From: Arabidopsis thaliana
Lineage: Eukaryota > Streptophyta > Magnoliopsida > Brassicales > Brassicaceae
Reading direction: 5' to 3'
Assembly (NCBI RefSeq): GCF_000001735.4
Contig: NC_003074.8
Span: 1,922,101-1,986,100 of the forward strand
DNA length: 64,000 nt
The first letter of the stretch is position 1, and every line of letters starts with the position of its first letter. A program made the translations under genes and the position numbers. Below the pieces are notes generated by a model that did not search any database, was not told the origin of the DNA, and saw only the letters and a program-made list of their open reading frames with translations. Positions 62,943-64,000 of the stretch are shown in pieces.

Positions 62943-63596
62943 ATTGGTTTCTTGGACAATAAGTAAAACCTCTCATTGTGTCTTGAATTGTTGATTAGTT
63001 TCCACACAAAAGGATTAATTGTCTTGAATTGTTGTTTATTTTGAAATTTTTGTCTGTGTTGTACTTGCAAATGTTGAGATACTTTTGTACTTGTATGAAT
63101 ATAAGATGACAGAAAATATCAAAATATCACAAAAGTCATGACATGGACTCATCATCTCTAATTCTTTGACTGAAAAGTACGTTCAATCTAAAGAATTCAT
63201 GCAATGATGTAAGCAAGAATTGAATTTAAACATCGTTCACCATTCCAAGAACATTGTAAATTTATCATCTCTAAATGCTGTATCTGTCTATCTAGAAGAC
63301 TAGAATTACAGTTTTTCCCAAGTTCTTCCTTTGATGCTAGTCTAGATTTTTCTGAAGGCAATAGAAGGCGTTTACATAAACGATAAAAATTCTCAAATAC
63401 ATTACAAACTAATTCTCCATGATACAACAAGAACATGAGAAAAAAATAAAAAAATGAAAATAAAGAAACCTCAGCCAACAAATCTGAGAAGACGTGTCAG
63501 CTGTCTGATTTGGTGAATCCATTCAATACCCAAAAAATTTGGGGTGAGCTTGTGATATCTCCGTAGTGAGGATTTATATCATTCTATGATTTGGTT
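62943..63596. other. Convergent 3' region between ELO copy 2 and RH40
   Basis: 3' UTR sequence of both genes. A minus-strand open frame at 63197-63481 is AT-rich and has no recognisable domain. Nothing else is seen. Confidence 0.5.
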
Positions 63597-64000
63597 TTAG
63601 GGTTCTTCATCAACCACTGGTCGTACTAAAGCCGCTTCTACCTCCGATTCAACAACCCCATTCCCTTGTCTCTCAGACAAGGATGTAGGAACCACGTTTT
63701 CAATCGCTGCCGCGGCATTCATGTCCAGGTTCACTACAGATTCAACTGGTGGTTTAATATCAAACCCAGAAACACGTGGCGCTCTATCTCGTCTTTCATA
63801 AACCGGACTAGGACTACGGCTATAGCTTCTGCTCCTGTTATGACCACCTCGGTCACGGCTATGTCTAGGGCTGCGACTCCTTGAACGTGACCAGCTCCTG
63901 CTACGGCTACGGCTACGACTATAGCTCCCGCTCCGGCTTCGACTCCGGCTATAGCTCGAGCTACGGCGCCGTGGCCGAACCAAATCAGGACTTCTGCTGC
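63597..64000 (-). CDS. RH40: DEAD-box RNA helicase RH40, C-terminal RS domain (partial)
   Basis: The minus strand is open from the window edge to the stop at 63597-63599. The first codons read SRSPDLVRPRRRSSSYSRS. A long Arg-Ser domain follows (SRSRSRSWSRSRSRSPRHSR), then GFDIKPPVESVVNLDMNAAA, ending EAALVRPVVDEEP. RS tails of this type close the RH14/RH40/RH46 group of nuclear DEAD-box helicases that start with a WW domain. The helicase core is outside the window, so the family call leans on the tail and on chromosomal position (At3g06480). An SR splicing factor is the alternative. Confidence 0.7.
   Translation of the reverse strand, partial: SRSPDLVRPRRRSSSYSRSRSRSGSYSRSRSRSRSWSRSRSRSPRHSRDRGGHNRSRSYSRSPSPVYERRDRAPRVSGFDIKPPVESVVNLDMNAAAAIENVVPTSLSERQGNGVVESEVEAALVRPVVDEEP

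Overview
This is nuclear DNA of a flowering plant. It is AT-rich, has GT-AG introns and small intron-split exons, and carries plant-only families (AGP, TLP, CASP-like, PPR, BOR-type borate exporter). Gene order and protein sequences match my recollection of Arabidopsis thaliana chromosome 3, around At3g06340 to At3g06480. That identification is from memory, not from a search.

Layout. 1-7253: a DnaJ gene running off the left edge, a Mutator-type MITE, the shikimate-pathway gene MEE32 (-), a Harbinger-type MITE and AGP27 (+). 8738-17607: the cation/H+ antiporter NHX4 (-), the Tubby-like F-box gene TLP9 (+), a broken gene fragment and a CASP-like membrane protein (-). 18966-27428: the ISWI remodeller CHR11 (+), convergent with a five-finger CCCH protein (-). 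27429-33118: a 5.7-kb stretch with no recognised gene, holding a hAT-type MITE with clean 8-bp target duplications. 33119-36140: ATG8H and the PPR gene EMB2750 (both -). 50813-57203: the AGP galactosyltransferase GALT3 and the borate transporter BOR3 (both -). 58785-64000: a broken intronless SDE2-like gene, two tandem ELO elongase genes, and the 3' end of the DEAD-box helicase RH40 (-).

The remarkable part is about 36.6-50.6 kb. A SWEET pseudogene abuts scrambled LTR-retrotransposon DNA. That DNA has a tRNA-Arg-type primer-binding site and a tandem-repeat array, which suggests the Tat/Ogre side of Ty3/gypsy. Next comes a near-perfect inverted duplication of about 3.24 kb per arm (41627-44867 and 45105-48347) around a 237-bp loop. 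Each arm carries pieces of two small membrane-protein genes. An outer pair of retroelement blocks (38309-39593 and 48958-50593) is also inverted about the same centre. A partial LTR with an intact TATA box points straight into the left arm, so a transcript from it would fold into a long hairpin. The locus fits what I recall of the endogenous siRNA-producing inverted repeat IR71 (At3g06435).

The flanking genes are ordinary housekeeping and developmental genes, unrelated in pathway. An exception is AGP27 and GALT3, where one encodes an arabinogalactan protein and the other an enzyme that starts AGP glycans. The ELO pair arose by a tandem duplication that also copied the tail of RH40; a decayed remnant of that tail still sits between the two ELO genes.
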